NCBI GenBank assembly: GCA_031264395.1
Contig: JAISEB010000217.1
Coordinates: 1-13,713, forward strand
Reading direction: 5' to 3'
From: Treponema sp.
Lineage (GTDB): Bacteria > Spirochaetota > Spirochaetia > Treponematales > Breznakiellaceae
DNA: 13,713 nucleotides
Of the stretch, positions 8,830 to 13,713 are shown piece after piece; positions within the stretch are counted from its first letter, which is position 1; every line of letters starts with the position of its first letter. The position numbers and the translations under genes were made by a program. Under the pieces are notes generated by a model, which made no database searches, was not told where the DNA came from, and saw nothing but the letters and a program-made list of their open reading frames with translations.

Positions 8830-9261
8830 CTATGATTTTGGACCCCTGCACCGGCTGCATCCCAGAACGTGAACATGGGAACGCCTTCGGGGCCGCTCGA
8901 AGATCCGGGCAATAAGGATCTCGTTGTTTTTAAGGCGGGCCCCGCAGACCGGGCATATCCGGGGCCGGCCTCCTTCAAGACAGTACACGCAGCCCCGCAG
9001 GTGCATGAGCCTGTCCTTTCCGTTGAACGAAGGAAAGGCCGAGGATTTTACCAGTTCCCCGTCGTCCAGCCGGGCGGAACAGACGGGACAGGTCTGCGGT
9101 GAACCGGGGAGGGCTTCGCCTTTGGGCCGTTTTTTTCCGGGGCGTTTGTGTTTTTTGGGAAATACCCTGCCGCCGCTCAGGGTAAAAAAAAGGGTATAGC
9201 CGAACCAGAGAAGGATTATTCCGGCGACAACAAGCGCCAGTACTTCAAGATATAGAGCCAT
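8830..9261 (-). CDS. Membrane-anchored protein with two zinc-ribbon-like modules
   Basis: The 143-residue product has one hydrophobic segment (residues 4-27), then a Lys/Arg/Pro-rich linker (about 34-55), which by the positive-inside rule puts the rest in the cytoplasm. Two similar modules follow, each a CPVC knuckle followed by a GCxxC knuckle: C58/C61 with C91/C94, and C103/C106 with C135/C138. Each could bind one zinc ion. The two modules look like an internal duplication, as both share CPVCxARL and a His before the second knuckle. No function is recognised. The ATG at 9261 is chosen because AGGA lies 3 nt upstream and the membrane helix follows at once; the frame extends upstream only inside rsmI. 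It diverges from rsmI, 34 bp away, and lies 39 bp before glgX. Confidence 0.75.
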   Translation of the reverse strand: MALYLEVLALVVAGIILLWFGYTLFFTLSGGRVFPKKHKRPGKKRPKGEALPGSPQTCPVCSARLDDGELVKSSAFPSFNGKDRLMHLRGCVYCLEGGRPRICPVCGARLKNNEILIARIFERPRRRSHVHVLGCSRCRGPKS

Positions 9262-9289
9262 TGTTCCTGACCTTGCCCCGGGGTATACT
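9261..9289 (+). promoter_or_regulatory. Putative rsmI promoter abutting its GTG start
   Basis: TTGTTC (9261-9266), a 17-bp spacer and TATACT (9284-9289) end 6 nt before the GTG at 9296, so the predicted transcript starts at the start codon. The central GTATAC is palindromic and reads TATACC on the other strand, so the same site could serve the divergent zinc-ribbon gene. The -35 match is weak. Confidence 0.45.
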
Positions 9290-9295
9290 GGAAGG

Positions 9296-9976
9296 GTGGC
9301 AATCCTGTATATTATCGGCACTCCAATAGGAAATCTGGGGGATTTGACGTACCGGGCGGTTGAGATCCTTAAAACGGCCGATGTCGTAGCCTGTGAGGAT
9401 ACCCGGCGGACGCTCAAACTGCTCAGTCATCTGGGTATTCAGGTAAAACTCATGTCCGTAAGGGCCCAAAACGAGCGTGCTGCCGCCGAAAAAGTCATAG
9501 CCCTGCTTGATGAAGGAAAAACCGTCGCCTATGCCAGCGACGCGGGGACTCCCGCCCTGAGCGATCCCGGTTCCGCGCTGGTACGGCTTGTCTCGGCGGC
9601 GGGCCATTCCGCCCTTCCGGTTCCCGGTCCTTCGGCCTTTGCCGCATTAGTAAGCGTTGCGGGCGGAACGGACAAGACGGTTATTTTTGAAGGTTTTTTG
9701 TCTCCCAAAGAAGGCCGGAGGAGATCCCGGCTCCGGGAACTCCTTGATACGGGGGCGGCGTTCGTTCTCTATGAATCTCCCTTCCGTATTCTCAAGCTTT
9801 TGAAGGATCTTGCCGAATTGGAAAGTACACGGTATGTATGCGTCGGACGGGAGATGACCAAGGTGCATGAAGAGTACAGGCGGGGTTCCGCGGAGGAAAT
9901 TTTCGCTTATTTTGAAGAAAAAAACAGGCAAATCGGCGAATTTTCGCTCTATGTATCTGGCAAGAAATTGAATTAA
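9296..9976 (+). CDS. rsmI: 16S rRNA (cytidine-1402 2'-O)-methyltransferase RsmI
   Basis: RsmI uses S-adenosylmethionine to 2'-O-methylate C1402 of 16S rRNA in the ribosome P site. The tetrapyrrole-methylase-fold motifs are all present: LYIIGTPIGNLGDLTYRAVE at the N-terminus, CEDTRR (33-38), YASDAGTPALSDPG, PVPGPSA, and FEGFLSPKEGRRR followed by LYESPFRI. The protein is 226 residues, clearly shorter than typical RsmI (about 280). The missing part is the C-terminal helical domain, so this is a catalytic-core-only version. The GTG at 9296 is the only start that keeps the conserved N-terminus. GGAAG lies almost against it, too close for normal Shine-Dalgarno use, and a -10 box sits 6 nt upstream. 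It diverges from the zinc-ribbon gene and lies 48 bp before flgM. Confidence 0.93.
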   Translation: MAILYIIGTPIGNLGDLTYRAVEILKTADVVACEDTRRTLKLLSHLGIQVKLMSVRAQNERAAAEKVIALLDEGKTVAYASDAGTPALSDPGSALVRLVSAAGHSALPVPGPSAFAALVSVAGGTDKTVIFEGFLSPKEGRRRSRLRELLDTGAAFVLYESPFRILKLLKDLAELESTRYVCVGREMTKVHEEYRRGSAEEIFAYFEEKNRQIGEFSLYVSGKKLN

Positions 9977-9980
9977 CGTG

Positions 9981-10008
9981 TAAACTATTGGTAGGGATAT
10001 GCCGATAA
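9981..10008 (+). promoter_or_regulatory. Sigma-28 (FliA/WhiG)-type promoter of flgM
   Basis: A perfect sigma-28 -10 element GCCGATAA (10001-10008) lies 16 nt after TAAA of TAAACTAT (9981-9988). The enterobacterial consensus is TAAAGTTT-N11-GCCGATAA, i.e. TAAA-N15-GCCGATAA, so spacing is off by one. The predicted start near 10015 leaves a short leader carrying GGCAGGAT before the ATG at 10025. A sigma-28 site in front of its own anti-sigma factor is the expected late-flagellar feedback. Confidence 0.75.
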
Positions 10009-10024
10009 TTGAGGCAGGCAGGAT

Positions 10025-10315
10025 ATGGGTATGATAATCGACAGGATAGGTCCTCCGGAACCCATTCAACCCGGTAAAAAGCCAGGGCGGAGTGAATCCG
10101 TTAACACAGACAATAGATCCGATTTCATAGATGTTTCTTCCACGGCGCTGGAAAAGAGCGATCTGTACCAGGCCATAGGGCTGGTTGCGTCCGCCCCGGA
10201 TATCCGGGCCGAAAGGATAGCCGAACTTAAGGCCAAGATAAACGATCCGGCCTATATTAATGAGCAGCTGCTTGACGCCACGGCGGATAAAATCATGGAT
10301 GCCTTCGGCCTTTAG
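10025..10315 (+). CDS. flgM: Anti-sigma-28 factor FlgM
   Basis: FlgM holds sigma-28 inactive until the flagellar hook is complete, when it is exported and late flagellar genes are switched on. The 96-residue product has the right size and layout: an N-terminal MxMIIDRIGPPEPIQ segment, a polar disordered middle (about 18-42), and C-terminal amphipathic helices (DLYQAIGLVASAPDIRAERIAELKAKI). The last of these fits the sigma-binding region, and RAERIxELKxKI is a well-known FlgM signature, with a following DPAYIN...ADKIMDAF tail. The ribosome site GGCAGGAT precedes the ATG. A sigma-28-type promoter lies directly upstream and a strong terminator downstream, so it is probably a single-gene unit. 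In spirochetes the flagella are periplasmic, so FlgM would be exported into the periplasmic filament system. Confidence 0.9.
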   Translation: MGMIIDRIGPPEPIQPGKKPGRSESVNTDNRSDFIDVSSTALEKSDLYQAIGLVASAPDIRAERIAELKAKINDPAYINEQLLDATADKIMDAFGL

Positions 10316-10361
10316 CGCCTTTGGCATCTGGCGGGCCGGTTATAGCCGGGCGGCATAAACG

Positions 10362-10406
10362 GGCGGAACCGGGGATACATGATGTATCAGGTTCCGCCTT
10401 TTTTTT
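10362..10406 (+). terminator. Strong intrinsic terminator after flgM
   Basis: GGCGGAACC (10362-10370) pairs exactly with GGTTCCGCC (10390-10398). An inner stem GATACAT/ATGTATC (10374-10380 and 10382-10388) extends the hairpin, with a small asymmetric internal bulge. Eight T residues follow (10399-10406). It sits 46 bp after the flgM stop and isolates flgM from the downstream dehydrogenase-like gene. Confidence 0.93.
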
Positions 10407-10455
10407 CGGTACATGAAAAAAACGAAGTTCAGAGTGCGTCAAAGGAGCGGCGGCA

Positions 10456-11598
10456 ATGGATATTGCGTTCAGGCTTGATCCGGAACTCATAATAGGAACG
10501 GATACAATAAACCGCATCGGTTTTTTCTGCAACAAGTACGGCAGCAGGGTTTTGGTGGCCACCGAACAGGTTCTATATGAAAACCAGAGTATTGAACGGC
10601 TTACGGCGGTACTGAACGATTCGGGCATTGAATCCATTGTTTTTGACGAAATTCCCGCCCAGGCTACCGCCGATGTAGCCGAAACCGCCGCCTCGCTGGC
10701 TAGGGGGGCCCGCTGTTCCGCCATAGTCGGCTTTGGGGGTCTCAAGACCCAGTCCATTGCCCGCATGGCGGCTATTCTTTCCGGTTCAAAACTGGAGGTG
10801 TTTGATCTGCTTGACGGCCGCAAAAGCGACGGCGCCTTTCTTCCGTATATTGCCGTTCCCACGACAGGCCGGGACCCTTTCCTTTTTTCCGATTACTTTA
10901 TCGCCGTTGACCCCCGTGACCGTTCGGTAAAGCTGGTAAAATCCCCCGGCGGGCTTTGCGCCGCCGCCGTTGTAGACGGCAATCTGTCCGAATCGCTTTC
11001 GGATAAATTTGCCGCCACTACCGCTTTTGACGGTTTTTGCGTTGCCGTGGAATCCTACTGCTCTTCCAAATCCAGCTTTCTTTCCGACGCCCTTCTGGAA
11101 CAGGCGATTTCCCTTTACGCCCAAATGATGAAAAGCTATATGAATAACCAGAACGTTGATCTTGTAAACAGCGCAACCAACGCGGGTTTTCTTATGGCTC
11201 TTGGATCGGCGGTAAGCGCCCCCGGCATAGGCACCGCCCTTGCCTACGCCCTTAACGGCCGTTTCCCGGTGGCGAAGTCCTGGTGTTCCACGGTGCTGCT
11301 TCCCTACATTCTGGAACGGCTTGTAAGCGCCAGGCCCGAGAAAATCGCCAAAGTCGCCGCCCTCATGGGCGAACCTGTGGAAGGGGCGTCAATCGCCGAT
11401 TCCGCCGCCATGACCGTTGACACCATACGGAACTGCATGGGCGCCCTGAAGGTTCCCGCCCGTTTCAAGGATTTTAATCTTTCCCTGGACCGGCTTATCC
11501 CGGCGGCCGAAGCCGCCCGCAATCTGGAATTTGTCGCCTTTTCTCCCTGGACCGTTGCCGCCGAAGACGCGTTTGACATTTTGAAACAAGCCTTTTGA
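10456..11598 (+). CDS. Iron-containing alcohol dehydrogenase-fold protein, probable pseudoenzyme
   Basis: The 380-residue protein has the length and segment order of the group III (Fe-dependent) alcohol/glycerol dehydrogenase family: an N-terminal Rossmann-like part with VGFGG (91-95) and VPTT (134-137), then a helical C-terminal domain. The catalytic features are eroded. In alignment by eye with FucO, the ligand Asp is kept (D192 in FDGFCVAVESY), but the three ligand histidines become V196, T260 and K274, and the nearby AHPLG histidine becomes Y264. The GGGSxxD cofactor loop reads GFGGLKT. Metal-dependent oxidoreduction is therefore unlikely; a ligand-binding or regulatory role is possible. 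A strong ribosome site AAAGGAG (10441-10447) precedes the ATG. It lies after the flgM terminator and 3 bp before the TrmH-like gene, so the two are co-expressed. Confidence 0.8.
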   Translation: MDIAFRLDPELIIGTDTINRIGFFCNKYGSRVLVATEQVLYENQSIERLTAVLNDSGIESIVFDEIPAQATADVAETAASLARGARCSAIVGFGGLKTQSIARMAAILSGSKLEVFDLLDGRKSDGAFLPYIAVPTTGRDPFLFSDYFIAVDPRDRSVKLVKSPGGLCAAAVVDGNLSESLSDKFAATTAFDGFCVAVESYCSSKSSFLSDALLEQAISLYAQMMKSYMNNQNVDLVNSATNAGFLMALGSAVSAPGIGTALAYALNGRFPVAKSWCSTVLLPYILERLVSARPEKIAKVAALMGEPVEGASIADSAAMTVDTIRNCMGALKVPARFKDFNLSLDRLIPAAEAARNLEFVAFSPWTVAAEDAFDILKQAF

Positions 11599-11601
11599 AC
11601 G

Positions 11602-12429
11602 ATGATTCCCCTGCATAAACTGGAACGCCTGCCCCGCCCGCTGCGGCTGCGGAAAACGGCGAAGATATTCGCCGAGGCGGAAAACCGCCTTTGTACGGCG
11701 GAGCCGGGCGCGGTTATGGACATGGCGTATTTTTCCGGCCTTCTTGAAATGCTGATCCGGGACGGCGCTTTTCCGGCCGCCGTCCTTAAGGCGCTGGGTG
11801 AAGCCCGCGAGACCTTTTGCGGGGAAAAAGACGCCGGGGGCCCGCGCATCCGCCGCGCCGTTAATGCGGTGCGTCATGTTCTTCTTGCGGAGACAGGACG
11901 CTTTCCCTCGGACTGGGATCTGATTGACGGGAAAGGCTCCCTTGATTCCGCGCGGCGGCGGCCCTTTGCGGGAATGCAGGTTTATCTTGAAGATATACGT
12001 TCCCCTTTTAATGTCGGAGCCATGTTCCGCGCCGCGGAATCGTTCGGGGTGGAGAAAATCTGGCTTTCCCCCTTTTCCGCCGATCCCCGGCACAAACGGG
12101 CGGAACGGACCGCCATGGGCGCTGCCGCCGTTCTGCCCTGGGAACGGACGGAAACGATGCCTCCCGGCCCCCTGTTTGCCCTTGAGACAGGCGGCGCGGA
12201 TATAGGCCGTTTTTCTTTTCCGCGCCGGGGCGTACTCGTAGCGGGCAGTGAGGAACTGGGAGTAAGCCCCGCCGCACTGGCCGCCGCGGACGCGTCGCTT
12301 GGACGGGTGTCCATTCCCGTTTTCGGCGTCAAGGGAAGCCTCAATGTTTCGGTAGCCTTTGGCATCGTGATGCACGCCTGGGCGGCCGCGCTGGAATGCG
12401 GCGGACTGAAGCGCGGGAACGGAGCGTAG
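11602..12429 (+). CDS. TrmH/SpoU-family RNA 2'-O-methyltransferase
   Basis: SpoU/TrmH (SPOUT) enzymes methylate ribose 2'-OH groups of tRNA or rRNA with S-adenosylmethionine. All three SPOUT motifs are present in the C-terminal half: motif 1 DIRSPFNVGAMFRAAESFG (N137, catalytic-type R143), motif 2 GVLVAGSEELG (210-220) and motif 3 SIPVFGVKGSLNVSVAFGIV (237-256). The trefoil-knot domain spans about residues 125-265. The N-terminal 120 residues are charged and helical and do not match the L30e-like domain of RlmB. That part may bind RNA. Target RNA cannot be assigned. The ATG is only 3 nt after the stop of the dehydrogenase-fold gene and has no ribosome site of its own, so translation is probably coupled. 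Confidence 0.88.
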   Translation: MIPLHKLERLPRPLRLRKTAKIFAEAENRLCTAEPGAVMDMAYFSGLLEMLIRDGAFPAAVLKALGEARETFCGEKDAGGPRIRRAVNAVRHVLLAETGRFPSDWDLIDGKGSLDSARRRPFAGMQVYLEDIRSPFNVGAMFRAAESFGVEKIWLSPFSADPRHKRAERTAMGAAAVLPWERTETMPPGPLFALETGGADIGRFSFPRRGVLVAGSEELGVSPAALAAADASLGRVSIPVFGVKGSLNVSVAFGIVMHAWAAALECGGLKRGNGA

Positions 12430-12450
12430 CACAAACAGGGCCTGTAGTGC
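12429..12450 (+). other. Small hairpin at the end of the TrmH-like gene
   Basis: GCAC (12429-12432) pairs with GTGC (12447-12450) and ACAG (12435-12438) with CTGT (12442-12445), with a small internal bulge. It starts on the last base of the stop codon. There is no T-run, so any terminator or mRNA-stabilising role is uncertain. It also marks the border between GC-rich coding DNA and the AT-rich right end. Confidence 0.35.
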
Positions 12451-12466
12451 GGCAGAGGTCAAAATA

Positions 12467-12495
12467 TTGACAAAAAACGATATATCTAATATAAT
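12467..12495 (+). promoter_or_regulatory. Consensus sigma-70 promoter of the lipoprotein gene
   Basis: TTGACA (12467-12472), a 17-bp spacer and TATAAT (12490-12495) match the consensus perfectly. The ATG at 12503 follows the -10 box by 7 nt, so the predicted start is at or one base before the start codon. No Shine-Dalgarno sequence is present. Confidence 0.85.
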
Positions 12496-12502
12496 TTAAA
12501 CC

Positions 12503-13192
12503 ATGACAAAGCGATATTCATTAATAGGCTCGGCCATTATAATTTTATCTATATCTACTTCATGTGTTAGTTTAAGTAGTATAAATAAAAGTTTTGAAAA
12601 AATAGAAGATACTAAAATAATAAAAATTTGGTATGACGATGGGGATTTAGATAGTGCCGGTGCATTGGTGTGTATAAATGAAAACAAATTAATAATGTTT
12701 CAAGGGCTTACTAAAAAAAGTTTTGTAAAAAATAGCGGAAGGGTTTTTGTTTCAAGAATAGGGGATTGGGACTCAATTTGGAAGATGACATGTTATAGTT
12801 ATGGATATACAGGAACTTATATCACAGCAACCGGAGAGCAGGTAAAATCTATATCATTTAATCCAAATATGGGTTTTGGAAAAAATTCGATACTCAATCA
12901 AATATTTGATTTGGAAATATCAAGCGTAAAGGATGTTATTAATAATTATGATATTATATTGAAGATCATAGAGAATTTGCCTGAAGATGATAAAACAGTT
13001 AATTTTTTTAATTTTTCTACCGAGGAAGAATTGCTTGAGTCAAAGAAAGAATTATTTTATTATTATGATCCAAAAGATGATATGGAATATTGGATAGGAA
13101 AAATAAGAGAAGGTAAGCCTAATTTAGAAAACATAAATGCTGACACCCGAACCGTGATTGATCAAATGTGGGATGTATTGGACTCTTATTAA
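12503..13192 (+). CDS. Putative lipoprotein of unknown function, AT-rich
   Basis: The 229-residue product begins with a lysine/arginine-positive end, a hydrophobic stretch (residues 7-17) and ISTSC with C21, a plausible but loose spirochetal lipobox (Ser at -1, no Leu at -3). Cleavage before C21 would give a lipid-anchored exported protein. The mature part is acidic and rich in Asn, Ile, Lys and Asp, with aromatic patches (IWYDDG, YSYGYTGTYI, FYYYDP). No known domain was recognised. The gene is far more AT-rich than those to its left and uses many ATA, AGA and TTA codons, which suggests recent acquisition. It carries its own consensus promoter, has no ribosome binding site, is followed directly by a strong hairpin and then by an attC-like element. 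That is the layout of a single-gene cassette. Confidence 0.78.
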   Translation: MTKRYSLIGSAIIILSISTSCVSLSSINKSFEKIEDTKIIKIWYDDGDLDSAGALVCINENKLIMFQGLTKKSFVKNSGRVFVSRIGDWDSIWKMTCYSYGYTGTYITATGEQVKSISFNPNMGFGKNSILNQIFDLEISSVKDVINNYDIILKIIENLPEDDKTVNFFNFSTEEELLESKKELFYYYDPKDDMEYWIGKIREGKPNLENINADTRTVIDQMWDVLDSY

Positions 13193-13193
13193 A

Positions 13194-13234
13194 GGGAACC
13201 TCTGGAAACCCAACCGGAGTTTCCAGAGGTTCCC
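13194..13234 (+). repeat. Perfect 16-bp inverted repeat (hairpin) directly after the lipoprotein stop
   Basis: GGGAACCTCTGGAAAC (13194-13209) and GTTTCCAGAGGTTCCC (13219-13234) are exact reverse complements around a 9-nt loop. It starts one base after the stop codon (13190-13192). There is no T-run, so it is not a standard intrinsic terminator. It may stabilise the mRNA 3' end or be a dispersed intergenic repeat. Confidence 0.85.
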
Positions 13235-13256
13235 CGGATATAAATACGTCCAATGT

Positions 13257-13434
13257 CGCATAACGTTCCGGCTGTTTACGAAGTTTTGGCGGCCCGGATA
13301 AGGAAGTGCGTAGCATTTACAGGGCCGACAAAGTGTGGGTGGAGTGAGGCGTGGGAATGCGTGAAGCGATTGACCCAGGCAAACCGGAGCCCGCGCCACC
13401 AGCGGCGGCGATGCGTAAACAGTCCTGTTATGCG
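13257..13434 (+). other. attC-like recombination site (nested inverted arms)
   Basis: Outer arms CGCATAAC (13257-13264) and GTTATGCG (13427-13434) are exact reverse complements. Inner arms CTGTTTACG (13272-13280) and CGTAAACAG (13414-13422) are too. The spacers are 7 and 4 nt. This is the R''-L''...L'-R' order of integron attC sites; R' (GTTATGC) matches the GTTRRRY core in 6 of 7 positions. The 133-nt centre can pair partly with itself (TGGCGGCCCGG near 13287 with CCGGAGCCCGCGCCA near 13384). At 178 bp it is longer than most attC sites. It is GC-richer than the AT-rich genes on both sides. The orientation is ambiguous because the arms are symmetric. No integrase gene is in the window, so the call rests on structure alone. 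Confidence 0.55.
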
Positions 13435-13445
13435 AAGTACCAGCA

Positions 13446-13691
13446 CTATTCCGATATTTCTTTGTTTAATTCGGTTTTAATCTCTTTTATTATTCCATAT
13501 AATTTCGGTAAATCATGTATTTTTAATAACGGTTTATCTTGTTCTAAAATATATGCTTTAAAATATTTTTCTATTGCTTGCTGACAATGAAATGCCACAA
13601 TATTTGTCAAATATTCTTCGTTAATGATTATAGATGCGGTTTTAACATCTTTTTCTGCCAACATTATCCAATCATCAGCTAACTTTTTCAT
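13446..13691 (-). CDS. HEPN-domain protein, C-terminally short (MNT/HEPN type)
   Basis: The 81-residue product matches the N-terminal two-thirds of small HEPN proteins (HI0074 type): ADDWIMLAEKDVKTASIII, then AFHCQQAIEKYFKAYIL (33-49) and KIHDLPKLYGIIK (57-69). Full-length members are about 120-135 residues; the last helices are missing. These proteins usually pair with a minimal nucleotidyltransferase (MNT) encoded just upstream, as a toxin-antitoxin-like module. AAAGG (13698-13702) sits 6 nt before the ATG at 13691, and a TAA at 13695-13697 could end such an upstream gene, but only 22 bases are visible. The gene stops 12 bp from the attC-like element, so truncation may reflect recombination there. 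It is AT-rich like the lipoprotein gene. Confidence 0.78.
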   Translation of the reverse strand: MKKLADDWIMLAEKDVKTASIIINEEYLTNIVAFHCQQAIEKYFKAYILEQDKPLLKIHDLPKLYGIIKEIKTELNKEISE

Positions 13692-13713
13692 ATATTACCT
13701 TTCCCGTCTTTTC

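Noticed and set aside
8822..8914. Plus-strand TATACT followed by a 27-codon ORF starting at 8831
   Set aside because: No ribosome site, antisense to the zinc-ribbon gene end, no homology; the TATACT is probably chance or part of the AT-rich glgX promoter region.
9262..9417. N-terminal extension of the zinc-ribbon gene upstream of 9261
   Set aside because: Overlaps the conserved start of rsmI on the other strand; the ATG at 9261 has AGGA upstream and starts the membrane helix.
9647..10327. 226-codon minus-strand frame opposite rsmI and flgM
   Set aside because: Crosses the flgM promoter and both plus-strand genes and shows no recognisable domain.
10330..10361. GC-rich CCGG-containing repeats before the flgM terminator
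   Set aside because: Pairing is short and imperfect; the strong terminator just downstream explains the local structure better.
11389..12462. 357-codon minus-strand frame opposite the dehydrogenase-fold and TrmH-like genes
   Set aside because: Spans two genes with clear family motifs on the plus strand; its translation is rich in Arg, Gly and Pro as expected of a shadow in GC-rich DNA.

Overview
The window looks like a chromosomal segment of a nitrogen-fixing, flagellated, fermentative anaerobe. A termite-gut or other host-associated treponeme-like spirochete is the best guess. The evidence for this is a standalone nifB, a sigma-28-type promoter in front of a flgM-like gene, a DUF4080-type radical SAM protein, and GC-rich housekeeping genes broken by AT-rich accessory genes. 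This assignment is an inference from gene content; no rRNA or other phylogenetic marker was tested.

Left edge (1-668): the C-terminal tail of a C5-cytosine DNA methyltransferase cut by the window edge, followed by a doubly frameshifted C-terminal remnant of an ISAs1-family transposase. This is a decayed mobile or accessory boundary. A promoter and a strong 5' hairpin follow. Positions 669-2254 hold a two-gene, translationally coupled unit: an acyl-ACP thioesterase and a divergent methylenetetrahydrofolate reductase (MetF-like) with its key residues kept. An AT-rich, unrecognised helical protein (2265-3032, minus) sits between this unit and nifB.

Centre (3124-9261): nifB (plus strand, NifB radical SAM domain plus NifX-like domain) has a good sigma-70-type promoter overlapped by a perfect 11-bp inverted repeat, probably an operator. 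Its 3' end overlaps, tail to tail, a minus-strand gene set: a membrane-anchored double zinc-ribbon protein, the glycogen debranching enzyme GlgX, a HAD/NT5C-type phosphatase and a B12-domain/DUF4080 radical SAM protein. The last three are closely spaced and probably co-transcribed from an extended -10 that abuts the glgX start codon.

Right-centre (9261-12429): rsmI (16S rRNA C1402 2'-O-methyltransferase) diverges from the zinc-ribbon gene. It is followed by flgM with a sigma-28-like promoter and a strong intrinsic terminator. Then comes a two-gene unit of an iron-alcohol-dehydrogenase-fold protein that has lost the metal-binding histidines (a likely pseudoenzyme) and a TrmH/SpoU-type RNA methyltransferase.

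Right edge (12430-13713): an AT-rich accessory stretch. A putative lipoprotein gene has a consensus TTGACA-N17-TATAAT promoter only 7 nt before its ATG. It is followed by a perfect 16-bp hairpin and then by a 178-bp element with nested inverted arms, arranged like an integron attC recombination site. A truncated HEPN-domain gene starts 12 bp beyond that element. This part resembles integron cassette or mobile-array DNA and is the most interesting region. A second recurrent theme is -10 boxes sitting 6-7 nt upstream of start codons (glgX, rsmI, lipoprotein), which predicts leaderless mRNAs. No tRNA, rRNA or CRISPR array was seen.
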